This document shows positions 63,634 to 64,000 of a stretch of DNA of 64,000 nt, piece after piece. The DNA comes from Clavelina lepadiformis. Taxonomy: Eukaryota > Chordata > Ascidiacea > Aplousobranchia > Clavelinidae. The stretch is taken from contig NC_135240.1 of assembly GCF_947623445.1 (NCBI RefSeq), positions 4,278,001 to 4,342,000 of the forward strand, in the 5' to 3' direction. A program made the position numbers and the translations under genes. Position 1 is the stretch's first letter, and each line of letters begins with the position of its first letter. The notes beneath the pieces are model-generated. The model ran no database searches. It worked only from the letters and a program-made list of their open reading frames with translations, and had not been told where the DNA came from.

Positions 63634-64000
63634 TCATCTGTAGTGAGTTGGATGCTGCAGGGCGTCATCGGATGCAAGAGTCTCCTCAATGAGCTTCAAA
63701 TCAGCGAAATCCTCCTTCAAAATGTTGACCAGAGTGTTCAGCCCTTCCTGCTGCTTCCTGAGGTGCTGATTGACGTCATTGAGGGATTCCCCGTCCAGCC
63801 AGTTCGGTCCAGGCATAGCGGGGCTTCCCCCAGTATGATGATGTAAGCGAGTTTGGGACAGGAGCTCGTTTAAGCGACCCTGGGAGGTGAGAAGGAGGGT
63901 TAGTGAGGAGGTGGACGAGCAAGATGAAAATGAACTCACCCTGAAGTGGGAGGGAGCATTTATCTCGGTGTGGAGCGCCTCCAACCTCACCCGGATCTCT
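63634..64000 (-). CDS. NUP54: Nucleoporin NUP54, last two exons (5' part beyond window)
   Basis: Central-channel nucleoporin of the NUP62-NUP58-NUP54 complex. Exons 63940-64000 (cut by the window edge) and 63634-63879, phase 0. The first ends RLEALHTEINAPSHFR, like RVEAIHKELNTPTQFK of vertebrate NUP54. The last exon starts GRLNELLSQTRLHHHTGG and contains LNDVNQHLRKQQEGLNTL and VNILKEDFADLKLIEETL, matching the C-terminal coiled coil that binds NUP62 and NUP58. It ends DDALQHPTHYR, unlike the vertebrate RGGLFS-type end. The FG repeats are outside the window. Stop TGA at 63634-63636. Confidence 0.9.
   Translation of the reverse strand, partial: EIRVRLEALHTEINAPSHFRVSSFSSCSSTSSLTLLLTSQGRLNELLSQTRLHHHTGGSPAMPGPNWLDGESLNDVNQHLRKQQEGLNTLVNILKEDFADLKLIEETLASDDALQHPTHYR

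Noticed and set aside
1-64000. tRNA, rRNA genes or CRISPR arrays
   Set aside because: No tRNA-like A/B boxes with a cloverleaf, no rRNA sequence and no regularly spaced direct repeats were seen; the dispersed TGACGTCA sites are not array-like.

Overview
The window is animal nuclear DNA, A+T-rich, with multi-exon genes and introns mostly from about 50 bp to 2 kb. The gene set is chordate-like: STIM, a class 6 semaphorin, an A1CF/RBM46/RBM47-type RNA-binding protein, RPAC2/POLR1D, a PLP/M6 proteolipid, a syntaxin, an LDB/CLIM cofactor and NUP54. Gene compactness and divergence suggest a tunicate (ascidian, Ciona-like). That placement is inference; no species-level marker was identified.

Layout, left to right. 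189-5843 (-): 5' part of a STIM calcium sensor, running off the left edge. 6.0-14.1 kb: intergenic or intronic DNA with non-autonomous hAT elements and a solo LTR. 14084-19903 (+): SEMA6-like gene, thirteen exons placed. 22668-23390 (+): small four-exon gene of unknown function, found by splice-phase matching. 24014-26483 (+): A1CF-like gene with three RRMs and a dsRNA-binding domain. 26973-29265 (-): POLR1D (RPAC2/AC19). 29764-31350: decayed piggyBac element. 32730-34319 (-): secreted PC-esterase/SGNH-like protein. 36922-38671 (+): small acidic protein with an N-myristoylation signal. 40521-43745 (+): PLP/M6 proteolipid with a very long charged tail. 45094-46377 (+): coiled-coil protein, tail-to-tail with a syntaxin (46611-49530, -). 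50578-52200 (-): stand-alone gene for the protein that human POLR1D makes as its second isoform. 52.5-54.1 kb: two solo LTRs. 56513-57640 (-): LDB/CLIM. 59.1-63.1 kb: hAT element, a fold-back element and another solo LTR. 63634-64000 (-): last exons of NUP54.

The genes are unrelated housekeeping, signalling and neural-type loci, not an operon. Three observations stand out. First, the palindrome TGACGTCA and near variants are strongly over-represented in patches, and inside exons they usually encode Asp-Val in one reading frame. Second, the two products of the vertebrate POLR1D locus are coded by two separate genes about 21 kb apart. Third, the M6 proteolipid has a cytoplasmic tail of about 220 residues that vertebrate members lack.

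Exon boundaries were set by eye from GT/AG sites, phase agreement and homology remembered from the families. Most internal exons agree in phase; first exons are the weakest calls.
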